DNA from: Aeromonas popoffii
Lineage (GTDB): Bacteria; Pseudomonadota; Gammaproteobacteria; Enterobacterales; Aeromonadaceae
NCBI RefSeq assembly: GCF_000820025.1
Contig: NZ_CDBI01000014.1
Location: forward strand, 248,001-312,000
Direction of reading: 5' to 3'
Length of the DNA: 64,000 bases
Shown here: positions 1 through 8,543 of the stretch, in pieces
Layout of the letters: every line of letters begins with the position of its first letter
Position numbering within the stretch: position 1 is the stretch's first letter
The notes under the pieces: model-generated
What the model was told of the DNA's origin: nothing
Database searches by the model: none
Seen by the model: the letters and a program-made list of their open reading frames with translations, nothing else
Program-made: the position numbers and the translations under genes

Positions 1-888
1 CTGACCTCGGCCATTCGGGTTGAAGATGGCTTTATCCGATCCCGGGGGCTCGGTTCCAACCTCTGTCGCCCCTCTTCCCTCTCCATCGATCTGGTCGGGA
101 TCTATTTCGACAGCCGCATGCCAAGCGGGCTCGAGCAGTTGCTCAACTATCAGCAACTGACACAGGTCGACGTCAATCGGGGCGCCGCCCTGATTGAACT
201 GCTCCTGCAGCACAGGGTCAGCAAGTACAACGTGGGCACGCCACAGCACTACACACCGCCTGCCGATGGGCGCCCGCTGGTGCTGGTGGTGGGTCAGGTA
301 GACGGGGATGCCTCCATCCTGACCGGCAGCCCGACCATTCGCAGCAATGAACAGTTGCTGTGGGCCGTGCGCGCCGCCAAGCCAGAGGCGCATATCCTGT
401 TCAAGCCACACCCGGATGTGGTGGCGGGCAATCGGGCAGGTGCCATCTCTGCCGCCTGCCTGGCAGAGTGTGTCGACAGCCAGGTGCTGGACATAGGGCT
501 AACCAGTCTCTACCCCCACGTGGACGAGCTGCATACCATGACCTCGCTGAGCGGATTCGAAGCCCTGGTGCAGGGGGTGAAGGTCACGACCTGGGGGCAG
601 CCCTTCTACAGCGGCTGGGGACTGACGACAGATGCTCATCCCCCGGCCCGGCGCCAGCGCAACCTGCCCCTGGCGGCGCTGGTTTACCTGACGCTGGTCG
701 CCTATCCGCTCTACATCGATTGGCAGACCGGGCTCTGGATAAGCCCGGAGCAGTTGATCCGCCAGCTGGCAGAGCAAGGGCACTCATCGGCCCACAAGTC
801 GAGCCGCTGGCAACGCTGGCAGATCAAACTGAGTTACCTGACACAGACGCTGTTGCAGCGCCCCGCCCTCCCCCGGTTCATGAGATAA
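1..888 (+). CDS. kpsC: Capsule polysaccharide beta-Kdo transferase KpsC, C-terminal part (5' end outside window)
   Basis: The reading frame is open from the first base of the window, so the gene starts upstream; an internal ATG at 118 is not the true start. About 295 residues are visible, beginning with a VEDGFIRSRGLGSN segment followed by LSIDLVGIYFDSR, which is typical of the C-terminal glycosyltransferase half of KpsC. KpsC extends the beta-Kdo linker that joins group 2 capsule to its phosphatidylglycerol anchor on the cytoplasmic face of the inner membrane. The stop lies 7 bp before kpsS, so the two are probably co-transcribed. Family assignment is firm; the extent upstream cannot be seen. 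Confidence 0.9.
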   Translation: MTSAIRVEDGFIRSRGLGSNLCRPSSLSIDLVGIYFDSRMPSGLEQLLNYQQLTQVDVNRGAALIELLLQHRVSKYNVGTPQHYTPPADGRPLVLVVGQVDGDASILTGSPTIRSNEQLLWAVRAAKPEAHILFKPHPDVVAGNRAGAISAACLAECVDSQVLDIGLTSLYPHVDELHTMTSLSGFEALVQGVKVTTWGQPFYSGWGLTTDAHPPARRQRNLPLAALVYLTLVAYPLYIDWQTGLWISPEQLIRQLAEQGHSSAHKSSRWQRWQIKLSYLTQTLLQRPALPRFMR

Positions 889-895
889 GCCGCAC

Positions 896-2209
896 ATGAA
901 GATTTTGTTGTTGCAAGGACCGCTCGGCCCCTTCTTTCAAACCTTGAGCCAGACCCTGAGCGAGGCAGGCCACGAGGTTTACAAGATCCATTTCAATGGC
1001 GGCGACGAGTGCTGGCCCTGCACAGGCCATAACGAACGCTTCACCGGCAAGCCGGAAACCTGGAATACCTTTTTTCGCCGCTTTATCAAGCGACATGGTA
1101 TCGACAGCCTGATCTGCTACGGCGATTGCCGCTATTACCACCTGCAGGCCATTCGCATCTGCAAGCTGAAGAAGATCGCCGTCTGGGCCATGGAAGAGGG
1201 GTATCTGCGCCCCGACTATGTGACCCTGGAGCAGGGGGGTGTCAATGCCTTCAGCCCGCTCTTTGCCAAACGTGACCAGCTGGCCAAGATGGCCTGGCCC
1301 GCCCCCTATGAAGCGCAGCTGCAGGTAGGCAAGACCTTTGCCCGCCGCGCCGGGTATGCCAGCCGCTACCACATCAACAAGATGCTGTTTCGCTGGCGTT
1401 ATCCGCATTTCGTCAACCACAGACCCTGGAGCCTGTATCAGGAAGCCCGAGGCTGGGTGGCGGGCGGCCTGGTCAAGTGGTGGTACAGATGGTCTGATCG
1501 CTCGCTGCTCAAGGCGCTGCCCCAGCACAAGGGCCATATCTTCTTCGTGCCCTTGCAGGTCACCGAGGATTTTCAGATAAGGGAGCACTCTGACTTGAGC
1601 GGCGTGGAGGAGATGGTCGCCCAGGTGATGAACTCCTTTGCCGAGCATGCCCGCCGCGAGGATGTGTTGCTGTTCAAGCACCACCCCATGGACCGGGGTT
1701 ATGTCAGCTACCAGTCCCAGATAAACCGGCTGGTGACGCTGCTCGGGCTGGAAGGGCGGGTGTTTTATGGTTACGACTTGCCGCTGCCGACCCTTTATCC
1801 GCTGCTCAAGGGCGTCATCACCATCAACAGCACCGTTGGTCTCTCCGCCCTGCTGCACGATGTGCCGACCTTTTGCATGGGGCGGGCCCTGTATGATCTG
1901 GCAGGCCTCACCACCCGTGGCAGCCTTGCAACCTTCTGGCACAAGCAGAGCCCGGTGTGCAGCGACACCTTCGAGCGCATGCGCCAGTCCCTGCTCCATC
2001 TGACCCAGCTCAATGCCAGCTTCTACCGCCATCTGGAACTGAGCGCCATGGCCGTGGTGCAGAAGATCCATCAGCACAGCGAGCAGACCCTGCCCGTCAA
2101 ACAGGGCAAGCAGGCGCAGGCGCCGACCAGTATCATCGGCGCCCTCAGTGCTCTGAGTGCCTTGGGCCTCCTGGCTGAAGCGCTGTTGACCCCCATCGCC
2201 ACCTTGTAA
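896..2209 (+). CDS. kpsS: Capsule polysaccharide export/Kdo-linker protein KpsS
   Basis: 437 residues starting KILLLQGPLGPFF, the usual KpsS opening, with later family blocks around WAMEEGYLRPDYVTLE, FFVPLQVTEDFQI, FKHHPMDRGY and NSTVGLSALLH. KpsS is the glycosyltransferase that places the first beta-Kdo residue on phosphatidylglycerol; KpsC then lengthens the linker. It acts at the cytoplasmic face of the inner membrane. It is the last gene of this capsule unit: a strong hairpin terminator follows 20 bp after the stop and the next genes run the other way. The C-terminal ~40 residues are Gln/Ala/Leu rich and look less conserved. Confidence 0.92.
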   Translation: MKILLLQGPLGPFFQTLSQTLSEAGHEVYKIHFNGGDECWPCTGHNERFTGKPETWNTFFRRFIKRHGIDSLICYGDCRYYHLQAIRICKLKKIAVWAMEEGYLRPDYVTLEQGGVNAFSPLFAKRDQLAKMAWPAPYEAQLQVGKTFARRAGYASRYHINKMLFRWRYPHFVNHRPWSLYQEARGWVAGGLVKWWYRWSDRSLLKALPQHKGHIFFVPLQVTEDFQIREHSDLSGVEEMVAQVMNSFAEHARREDVLLFKHHPMDRGYVSYQSQINRLVTLLGLEGRVFYGYDLPLPTLYPLLKGVITINSTVGLSALLHDVPTFCMGRALYDLAGLTTRGSLATFWHKQSPVCSDTFERMRQSLLHLTQLNASFYRHLELSAMAVVQKIHQHSEQTLPVKQGKQAQAPTSIIGALSALSALGLLAEALLTPIATL

Positions 2210-2230
2210 GCAACACAGAGAAACAAAAAA

Positions 2231-2252
2231 GCCCGCGCTGCGGGCTTTTTTT
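2231..2252. terminator. Bidirectional intrinsic terminator between kpsS and hisM-type gene
   Basis: GCCCGC / GCGGGC stem with a 3-base loop, flanked by A6 on the left and T7 on the right. It can stop transcription of kpsS (+) and of the hisP-argT-hisQ-hisM unit (-). Confidence 0.85.
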
Positions 2253-2258
2253 ATGGGA

Positions 2259-2951
2259 TTACACGATGCGGGGGCGCAGGTGGGCGTGCCAGCGGGCTTC
2301 CCACTTCTTGAACAGCCAGACGATGACGAAGGTCAGCAGCATGTAAAGCAGGCCTGCGGTCAAAAACGCCTCGAACGGGCTGTAGTAGCGGGAGTTGATG
2401 ATCCGCGCCGCACCGGTCAAATCGACGATGGTGATGATGCCGGCCACCGCAGAGCCCTGCAGCATGAAGATCACCTCGTTGCTGTAGGCTGGCAGCGCAC
2501 GGCGAAACGAGTTGGGCAATATGATACGGGTGAGGGTCTGCCAGCGGGTCATGCCAAAGGCGCTGGCCGCTTCAATCTGCCCCTTGGGCATGTTGAGCAC
2601 GGCGCCGCGCACTATCTCGGCGGTATAGGCACCTGTGTTGAGGGTGAACGCCAGCAGGGCGCAGAACCAGGCCTGGGCGAACAGATCCCAGGCGGCGCTG
2701 TTTTTCAGCCACTCCCACTGGGCGGCGCCGTAGTAGATGATAAAGAGCTGCACCAGCAAGGGAGTGCCACGAAAGAAGTAGATATAGGCCCAGATCGGCC
2801 CCTTGATCAGCCAGTTGCGGCTGTTGCGCAGTATCCCCATGGGCACCGCCAGGGCCAGGCCGAGCACCAGGGACGCCGCCACCAGCAGCACTGTGGTGTA
2901 AAGCCCCTCCCAGTAGGTGGGCCACTCTTTGAGAATGATTGAGAAATCCAT
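2259..2951 (-). CDS. Basic amino-acid ABC transporter permease, HisM type
   Basis: 230-residue inner-membrane permease of the polar amino-acid uptake family. It has five hydrophobic segments, the FFRGTPLLVQLF block after the second one, and the cytoplasmic EAA loop (IEAASAFGMTRWQTLTRIILP) that docks on the ATPase. It resembles HisM of histidine/LAO transporters more than ArtM. It would form the translocation pore with the HisQ-type partner 3 bp upstream and be driven by the HisP-type ATPase. It is the last gene of the leftward operon hisP-argT-hisQ-hisM, ending at a terminator. The substrate is inferred from the binding-protein gene in the same operon. Confidence 0.9.
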   Translation of the reverse strand: MDFSIILKEWPTYWEGLYTTVLLVAASLVLGLALAVPMGILRNSRNWLIKGPIWAYIYFFRGTPLLVQLFIIYYGAAQWEWLKNSAAWDLFAQAWFCALLAFTLNTGAYTAEIVRGAVLNMPKGQIEAASAFGMTRWQTLTRIILPNSFRRALPAYSNEVIFMLQGSAVAGIITIVDLTGAARIINSRYYSPFEAFLTAGLLYMLLTFVIVWLFKKWEARWHAHLRPRIV

Positions 2952-2954
2952 GGC

Positions 2955-3695
2955 TTACCTCGTCTTTATCGCATAGTGACGTTCGGCCCATTTCAGCGCC
3001 GAGGTGGAGACCGCAGTGAAGATCAGGAAGATCAGGGCCACCGCCATGTAGAAGGTGAAGGGCTGTTGGGTCGACCCCGCCGCCAGGGAGGCTTTGCGCA
3101 CCATGTCATCGAGCCCGATGATGGAGACCAGCGCCGTGGTTTTCAGCAGCACCAGCCAGTTGTTGCCAAAGCCCGGCAGGGCATGGCGCATCATCTGGGG
3201 GAAGAGGATCCGCACAAACACCTGGGTCGCTCGCATGCCAAAGGCGCGGGCTGCCTCCAGCTCCCCCTTGTCCACCGCCAGAATGGCGCCGCGGAAGGTC
3301 TCTGTCATGTAGGCGCCGAAGATGAAGCCGATGGTGGCCACCCCGGCCGCAAACGGGCTGATGTCGATGTAGTCAGGCAGCAGGGAGACCCACTCCTGAT
3401 TGGGATTGCTCTCCAGCAACCAGCTGTTATAAGTCTCGTTGACCCAGCTGCAGAGGCTGTTGATCAGCACCTGGCCGCCGAAGAACAGCAGCATCATCAA
3501 CACCAGATCGGGAATGCCGCGAATGACGGTGGTGTAGGTGGTCGCGATGCCGCGTGCCCACTTGTAGGGGGAGAGCTTGGCAAGCGCCCCCAGCATGCCC
3601 AGCAGCAGCGCCAGCAGCAGTGAGGCCAGCGCCACCTCCAGCGTGACCCATGCGCCCTCCAGCAGGGAGGCTTCGTATCCTTTCAAATCAAACAT
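2955..3695 (-). CDS. Basic amino-acid ABC transporter permease, HisQ type
   Basis: 246-residue polar amino-acid permease with TTVIRGIPDLVLMMLLFFGGQ, the family RGIPDL block, and an EAA loop (LEAARAFGMRATQVFVRILFP). I chose the ATG at 3695 because a GGAG lies 6 bases upstream; the open frame also allows an ATG four codons earlier at 3707, whose codons contain that ribosome-binding site. It would pair with the HisM-type subunit whose start follows 3 bp later. Unusual: the start region, including the ribosome-binding site and the first codons, is imperfectly duplicated immediately upstream (see repeat at 3677-3799). The inserted loop between transmembrane segments 2 and 3 (SWVNETYNSWLLESNPNQEW) is longer than in E. 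coli HisQ. Confidence 0.88.
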   Translation of the reverse strand: MFDLKGYEASLLEGAWVTLEVALASLLLALLLGMLGALAKLSPYKWARGIATTYTTVIRGIPDLVLMMLLFFGGQVLINSLCSWVNETYNSWLLESNPNQEWVSLLPDYIDISPFAAGVATIGFIFGAYMTETFRGAILAVDKGELEAARAFGMRATQVFVRILFPQMMRHALPGFGNNWLVLLKTTALVSIIGLDDMVRKASLAAGSTQQPFTFYMAVALIFLIFTAVSTSALKWAERHYAIKTR

Positions 3696-3799
3696 ATGCG
3701 GCTCCATTGCAACGCATTGAGCGGGCCAGCCCGTCCCAATATCCTTTCAAACCAAACACATGCAGCTCCATTGCAACTAAGCGGGCCCGTCGCTCCCAG
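3677..3799 (-). repeat. Imperfect tandem duplication (~64 bp) of the hisQ 5' end
   Basis: Copy A (3677-3740) covers the first codons, start codon and ribosome-binding site of the hisQ-type gene; copy B (3741-3799) repeats the same order: ATCCTTTCAAA, CAAACA, ATGC, GCTCCATTGCAAC, then AGCGGGCC. In copy B the start ATG has become GTG, the second codon block still reads Val-Phe-Gly-Leu-Lys-Gly-Tyr against Met-Phe-Asp-Leu-Lys-Gly-Tyr, and the frame then runs out of the gene. It sits in the argT-hisQ intergenic leader of the operon mRNA. Confidence 0.8.
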
Positions 3800-3870
3800 C
3801 AGGAAGGCAACGGGCCCGATGACGACTGACAGGGTCAACCTGTCGTTATTCGCTGTAGAGGTCTTTGGAC

Positions 3871-4644
3871 TTACTCGCCGTAGACGTCGAAGTCGAAGTA
3901 CTTGTCGTTGATTTCCTTGTACTTGCCGCTGGCGCGCAGCGCCAGGATGGCGGCGTTGAATTTCTCTTTCAGATCCTTGTCAGCCTTGCGTACCGCGATG
4001 CCGGCACCCTCGCCAAACCACTTGGGATCGGTCAGTTTCGGGCCGACGAACTCGTAGGCATCGCCCCCTTCTTTCTTCAGCAGACCGTCGGTGATGGCAG
4101 CGGAATCGGCCATCACATAGTCAACCCGACCGGATTTCAGATCGAGATAGGCTTCATCTGCGGTGCCATAACGCTTGATGGTGGCATTGGGGAAGTTGTC
4201 GGTAATAAAGGTATCCATGGAGGTGGCGCGTTGCACCGCCACGGTTTTACCATCCATGAAGGCCTTGTCGAGCTTGACCTCGGTGCCCTTCTTGGCGGCG
4301 AAGCGGGCCGGAATGTGCTGGTACTTCTGGGTGAAGTCCACCTTCTTCTTGCGCTCTTCGGTGATATCCATGGTGGCAATGATGGCGTCATATTTGCGCG
4401 ACAGCAGCGCCGGAATGATGCCGTCCCAGTCCTGCTTGACCAGGGTACATTTCACCTGCATCTCTTCGCACAAGGCCTTGGCGATGTCGATGTCGAAACC
4501 TTTCACCTCACCACTGGGCTCGGTCCAGGAGAAGGGAGGATAAGCACCTTCGACCCCGATCCGTACCTCTTTCCACTCCTTGGCCATCAGGCTGCCGGAA
4601 GACAGGGCAGTGACTATGGCAGTCGCCAGCATCAGCTTGTTCAT
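3871..4644 (-). CDS. argT: Periplasmic lysine/arginine/ornithine-binding protein (ArgT/HisJ type)
   Basis: 257-residue type 3 solute-binding protein: Sec signal peptide (MNKLMLATAIVTALSSGSLMA), then EVRIGVEGAYPPFSW, GFDIDIAKALCEEM, the signature that heads domain 1, and a hinge/closing SGKYKEINDKYF C-terminus. Two cysteines (in CEEMQVKC) match the disulphide of LAO/HisJ proteins. The start at 4644 is supported by an AGGAG ribosome-binding site 7 bases away; an upstream in-frame ATG at 4713 would precede the signal peptide. It delivers basic amino acids to the HisQ/HisM pore. The gene lies second in the operon, 65 bp after hisP. Specificity among Lys, Arg, Orn and His cannot be settled by eye. 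Confidence 0.9.
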   Translation of the reverse strand: MNKLMLATAIVTALSSGSLMAKEWKEVRIGVEGAYPPFSWTEPSGEVKGFDIDIAKALCEEMQVKCTLVKQDWDGIIPALLSRKYDAIIATMDITEERKKKVDFTQKYQHIPARFAAKKGTEVKLDKAFMDGKTVAVQRATSMDTFITDNFPNATIKRYGTADEAYLDLKSGRVDYVMADSAAITDGLLKKEGGDAYEFVGPKLTDPKWFGEGAGIAVRKADKDLKEKFNAAILALRASGKYKEINDKYFDFDVYGE

Positions 4645-4709
4645 GTATCTCTCCTTGATAAAAACGTCGACTGTTGAAGTTGCAGCTTGCTGATAAACCA
4701 TCCCGCCCA

Positions 4710-5480
4710 TCAATAGATGGAGGAGATGAATTGCTTGAACCGTTCAGACTTGGGATGGGCGAAGATCTCCTGGGGATTGCCCTCCTCTTCCACCCGCCCC
4801 TGATGCAGAAACATTACCTTGTTCGACACATCACGGGCAAACGACATCTCGTGGGTCACCACCAGCATGGTGCGCCCCTCCTCGGCCAGCTCGCGCATCA
4901 GGCCGAGCACCTCCCCCACCAGCTCGGGATCCAGCGCCGAGGTGGGTTCATCAAACAGCATTACGTCGGGCTCCACTGCCAGCGCCCGGGCGATGGCCGC
5001 CCGCTGCTGCTGGCCACCGGAGAGGTGACCAGGATAGTAATCGCGCCGCTCCCACAGCCCCACCCGGTTGAGCAGGTGTTCTGCCTTGGCGATGGCCTCG
5101 GCGCGGGGCATCTTTAGCACCTGAATGGGTACCTCTATGATGTTCTGCATGATGGTCATGTGCGACCAGAGATTGAAACTTTGAAACACCATGGCCAGCC
5201 GGCTGCGAATGCGCTCCACCTGACGCATGTCCTCCGGCTGCCGCTCACCGGCCCGGTTGGATTTCATGCGAATAAGCTCGCCATGGAGTGAAACTGTGCC
5301 GGAAGAGGGGGTTTCCAGCAGATTGATACAACGAAGAAAGGTCGACTTCCCCGAGCCGGAGGAGCCTATCAGGGAGATGACATCCCCCTTGTGGGCGGTC
5401 ATATCGATGCCCTTGAGCACTTCGTGGGTGCCGAAATACTTGTGCAGTTCACGAACTTCCAGTGCGGCAACGTCACTCAT
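4710..5480 (-). CDS. hisP: ABC transporter ATPase for basic amino acids, HisP type
   Basis: 256-residue ATPase with Walker [10 protein letters not shown] near residue 39, Q-loop FQSFNLW, signature LSGGQQQR, Walker [12 protein letters not shown] and the switch histidine in VVTHEMSF. The insertion between Walker A and the Q-loop ([19 protein letters not shown]) is typical of HisP. It powers the HisQ/HisM permease pair and is the first gene of the leftward operon. Promoter elements must lie in the 540-bp gap to lysO; a TGAATTTA just upstream resembles half of an ArgR box but no convincing palindrome was found. Confidence 0.92.
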   Translation of the reverse strand: MSDVAALEVRELHKYFGTHEVLKGIDMTAHKGDVISLIGSSGSGKSTFLRCINLLETPSSGTVSLHGELIRMKSNRAGERQPEDMRQVERIRSRLAMVFQSFNLWSHMTIMQNIIEVPIQVLKMPRAEAIAKAEHLLNRVGLWERRDYYPGHLSGGQQQRAAIARALAVEPDVMLFDEPTSALDPELVGEVLGLMRELAEEGRTMLVVTHEMSFARDVSNKVMFLHQGRVEEEGNPQEIFAHPKSERFKQFISSIY

Positions 5481-6023
5481 CCATTACAACCTTGTCTGTC
5501 CCTAGACGCCGCTACGGCGTGACTCACACCATCATGAATTTAACAAAAAGTTAACCGATGGCAACCTTCAGCGAAAATATCACTCGAATAGTTAAAAAAC
5601 AATACAGAACAGAGGTCTTTGGTGTTTTGTCTGTATTTTGATTGGTCTCGATGGTATTTTTCAGCACTTTGTCTGCATAAAACCCGGTTCAGGCCAATCG
5701 AGCGCCACCGCCTTTTTATACCCTGATCACAAGGGTGGCAAGCACATTTCGATATCATGACAGGAACACGGAGCAGGCGACTTTATTCACCCGGTCACTG
5801 TTTGCATCTTGTTGAAAACTGGGCGATGGCCTTGATTTCATTGCTCCCCCCTTGCCGCACCAGGGTGGGCCTTTGAACCAAATGCGTGCAGCGGCTTGCA
5901 CCAAAAACATAACAACCGGACAAAAAGCCCCGGATGAGCCACCCAAACTCACAGAAATGTGACACAGAGCCAATAAGTAGTGATAAGGTGTTATTTTTAC
6001 CAGTTTTCGTGTTCGAGGCCCCG
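5481..6023. other. Divergent intergenic region hisP / lysO, no gene recognised
   Basis: 543 bp, more AT-rich than the flanks, carrying the promoters for the leftward amino-acid importer and the rightward lysO. Short open frames here lack ribosome-binding sites and similarity to anything known to me. I looked for a lysine riboswitch and for a full ArgR box and saw neither. Confidence 0.5.
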
Positions 6024-6926
6024 ATGTTGCTCAATGTATTGCTGATCCTGCTGCCGTTAGGCGTCGGTTATCTGATCCCTCTCTCCTCCGCTCGGCTCAT
6101 CAAGCTGGTCAATCAGTCCCTTGGCAAGATGGTCTACCTCATCCTGTTTCTGATGGGGCTGGGGCTGGCCTATGTGGACAACCTCGGCAGCAATCTGGCG
6201 GTGATCTTCAAGGTGGCCGGCGTGATGCTGGCCGCCATCACCGCCTGCAACCTGCTGGCGCTCTGGTGGCTGGACAGGCGCAGCCCGCCAACCCATGAGG
6301 CCAGCGATGCCAAGATGCCGAGCAAGCTGCACCTGCTGTGGGAGTCCCTCCAGCTCTGCTTGGTGGTGCTGGGGGGCGTACTGCTGGGGCTGCTGATGGA
6401 TCTGCGGGCCCTGCCCATCGACACATGGAGCGAGTGGGCGCTGATGCTGTTGCTGCTGCTCATCGGGGTACAGATGCGCAACTCCGGCATGCGGCTGCGC
6501 CAGATACTGCTGAACCCCTGGGGCATGAAGATCGCCTTCACCGTCATCATCAGCAGCTGGCTGGGCAGCGTGCTGGCGGCCCAGCTGCTGGGTATGCCAT
6601 TGAGCCACGCTCTGGCGCTCAGCTCCAGCTTCGGCTGGTATTCGCTGTCGGGCATTCTGGTCGCCGACAAGCTGGGGCCCGTGCTGGGCTCGGCCGCCTT
6701 TATCAACGATCTGGGCCGCGAGCTTATCGCCATCCTCATCATTCCCATGCTGATGCGTCGCCACCCCTCCGCCGCCATCGGCTACGGCGGCGCCACCGCG
6801 CTGGACTTCACCCTGCCGGTCATCCAGAAGTCCGGCGGCATTCAGGTGGTGCCGGTGGCGATTGTCTCGGGCTTTATCCTCAGCCTGCTCGGCCCCATCC
6901 TGATCCTCGGCTTTCTGGCAATCTAG
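6024..6926 (+). CDS. lysO: L-lysine exporter LysO (YbjE family)
   Basis: 300-residue polytopic inner-membrane protein, essentially the same length as E. coli LysO (299). Eight or so hydrophobic segments, with conserved blocks LLPLGVGYLIPL, SFGWYSLSGIL, GSAAFINDLGRELIAI and GATALDFTLPVIQ. LysO exports lysine and toxic lysine analogues. The start at 6024 (MLLNVLLILLP) follows a GAGG; the open frame extends 30 codons further upstream but those codons are not membrane-like and do not match the family. It faces away from the LAO-type importer, so lysine uptake and efflux genes are neighbours. Confidence 0.92.
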   Translation: MLLNVLLILLPLGVGYLIPLSSARLIKLVNQSLGKMVYLILFLMGLGLAYVDNLGSNLAVIFKVAGVMLAAITACNLLALWWLDRRSPPTHEASDAKMPSKLHLLWESLQLCLVVLGGVLLGLLMDLRALPIDTWSEWALMLLLLLIGVQMRNSGMRLRQILLNPWGMKIAFTVIISSWLGSVLAAQLLGMPLSHALALSSSFGWYSLSGILVADKLGPVLGSAAFINDLGRELIAILIIPMLMRRHPSAAIGYGGATALDFTLPVIQKSGGIQVVPVAIVSGFILSLLGPILILGFLAI

Positions 6927-6943
6927 CGCCGCCAACCCTTCCG

Positions 6944-6968
6944 GCCCGACCCGCGTATCGGGCTTTTT
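6944..6968 (+). terminator. Intrinsic terminator after lysO
   Basis: GCCCGA / TCGGGC stem with an 8-base loop followed by T5, 17 bp after the lysO stop. Confidence 0.7.
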
Positions 6969-7066
6969 GTACCATGGTGCGCCAGCGGCCAGTCAGCCAT
7001 AGGCAAGTGCGGCCGGATCCGCTAGGCTCACCAGCATTTCCATTTTGCTGGTCGACATCCACCGTC

Positions 7067-7687
7067 ATGAACTATCTGGCTCATCTGCATCTGGCTGCCC
7101 ATACCCAAAGCTCCCTCACCGGCAACCTGCTGGGGGATTTCGTCAAGGGGCCACTGCCAACGGGTCTTGCTGCTCACTTCGATGAGGGGATCTGGCTGCA
7201 TCGCAAGATAGATGCCTTCACCGATGCCCACCCCGAGCACAGGGCGGCAGTGGCCTGCTTCGAGGCGCCCTGGCGCCGCTTTGGCGGCATTCTGGTGGAC
7301 ATGCTCTACGACCACTGGCTCAGCCTGCACTGGCCGCAATTTGGCGAAGCGCCCCTGCCCCGTTTTCTGCAGCACAGTTATGGGCAGCTGCTGGCGGATC
7401 ACCAGCACCTGCCGGATGGCTTGCCCGTTGCGCTCAAACGGATGGCGGAGCAGAACTGGATCGCCTCCTATCGCCACAGGGAGGGGCTGGGCCGTGCCCT
7501 CAACGGCATAGGACACAGGCTGCGCCGACCCATCTTGCTGGGCGATGCCCTCGCCACCCTGGACGACGCCAGCTGGCACAATAGCGAGCAGGGATTTCTG
7601 CGCTTCTATCCCCAGTTGATGGGCTTTAGCGAGCAACAGCTCATCCACTATCGCAAGAGAGGCGGCCGCGCTGGCCTTCAGCCATAA
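7067..7687 (+). CDS. acpH: Acyl carrier protein phosphodiesterase AcpH
   Basis: 206-residue protein beginning MNYLAHLHLA with GNLLGDFVKG, HRKIDAFTDAHP and FGGILVDMLYDHWLS, the conserved metal-binding His/Asp blocks of AcpH. The enzyme removes the 4'-phosphopantetheine arm from holo-ACP to give apo-ACP in the cytoplasm. The open frame runs far upstream through lysO in another frame, but the ATG at 7067 gives the family N-terminus and the normal length. A hairpin terminator shared with the converging DUF2069 gene lies directly after the stop. Confidence 0.9.
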   Translation: MNYLAHLHLAAHTQSSLTGNLLGDFVKGPLPTGLAAHFDEGIWLHRKIDAFTDAHPEHRAAVACFEAPWRRFGGILVDMLYDHWLSLHWPQFGEAPLPRFLQHSYGQLLADHQHLPDGLPVALKRMAEQNWIASYRHREGLGRALNGIGHRLRRPILLGDALATLDDASWHNSEQGFLRFYPQLMGFSEQQLIHYRKRGGRAGLQP

Positions 7688-7713
7688 AAAAACCGGACCC
7701 AGGGTCCGGTTTG
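7686..7713. terminator. Bidirectional terminator between acpH and the DUF2069 gene
   Basis: ACCGGACCC / GGGTCCGGT perfect 9-bp stem with a one-base spacer, preceded by A6 and followed by TT, located where two genes converge. Confidence 0.75.
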
Positions 7714-7740
7714 CAGATAAAAGCCCGCTGGCTCAGCTCT

Positions 7741-8136
7741 TTATTTCTCTTGCTGTGAAGGCTCACCCTTCTTCTTGCGAATGCTGAGCCCCAGCTCACG
7801 GCCACGCAGGCGGGCGTAATAGATGGTGCCGACGAAGGCGAGTGTGGCGAATACCAGCTCCACCACCGCCAACCAGCGCTCTCCCTCATCCGTGGTGATC
7901 AGGGTCAGGGCGTGGACGAAATAGGGCATCAACACGAAGTTGCCCCAGGCATGGGTGTAGGGGTTGCCCTGCACTATGCCCTTGAGGGGGAAGAGCAGCG
8001 GCACCGTCCAGATCACCGGCAGCAGCCAGGGGTTGAGATCAGGGTGGGGCGAGAGAAACAGGTGCCAGATGATGACCCAGGCCAGCAAGCCAAAGAAGCC
8101 GACCAGGGTCAGCAGATGAGCGAAGCGGGTACTCAC
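7741..8136 (-). CDS. DUF2069 inner-membrane protein
   Basis: 131 residues with four hydrophobic segments (about 8-26, 38-52, 64-82, 88-108) and a basic tail rich in Arg/Lys. The LPVIWTVPLLFPLKGIVQGNPYTHAW block is characteristic of DUF2069. No biochemical function is known to me. Its start overlaps the stop of the ArsC-like gene by 4 bp (ATGA), so the two are translationally coupled. Confidence 0.82.
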   Translation of the reverse strand: MSTRFAHLLTLVGFFGLLAWVIIWHLFLSPHPDLNPWLLPVIWTVPLLFPLKGIVQGNPYTHAWGNFVLMPYFVHALTLITTDEGERWLAVVELVFATLAFVGTIYYARLRGRELGLSIRKKKGEPSQQEK

Positions 8137-8483
8137 TTGATGATCTCCAGCACCCGCTCGGGCGGACGACCAATACGGGCCTGACCATTGTTGATGACAA
8201 TGGGGCGCTCGATCAGCTTGGGGTGCTGCTGCATGGCGCTGATCAGGGCATCACCGTTCACCTCGCCCAACCCCAACTCCTGGTAGAGCGCTTCCTTGGT
8301 GCGCATCAGCTGACGCGGATCGGTGAAACCGAGCTGGCTCAGCAGGGTGCGGATTTGCGCCTCGCTCGGTGCCTGCTCCAGATAGAGCACCACATCAGGG
8401 GCGATCCCGTGCTGTTCCAGCAGGGCCAGGGTTTCACGGCTCTTTGAGCAGCGCGGATTGTGGTAAATTTGGGTCTCGCTCAT
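8133..8483 (-). CDS. arsC: ArsC-family arsenate reductase-like protein
   Basis: 116-residue thioredoxin-fold protein with the HNPRCSKSRETL motif carrying the catalytic cysteine, and the arginines in LMRTKE and ERPIVI expected of glutaredoxin-dependent ArsC. The ATG at 8483 follows a GGAG; an earlier in-frame ATG at 8516 would add 11 residues in front of the fold. No arsenite pump or ArsR lies nearby, and it neighbours bepA and perM as the E. coli yfgD gene does, so a housekeeping rather than resistance role is likely. Arsenate reduction is a family inference. Confidence 0.85.
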   Translation of the reverse strand: MSETQIYHNPRCSKSRETLALLEQHGIAPDVVLYLEQAPSEAQIRTLLSQLGFTDPRQLMRTKEALYQELGLGEVNGDALISAMQQHPKLIERPIVINNGQARIGRPPERVLEIIK

Positions 8484-8543
8484 GGTAACTCCCTGATTGA
8501 TCGCAAGATGGGACAAGAAACGGCGCTATTGTAGGGGAAACTG

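Noticed and set aside
5481-6023. Lysine riboswitch or ArgR box upstream of lysO/hisP
   Set aside because: No recognisable L-box elements and only half-site-like sequences.
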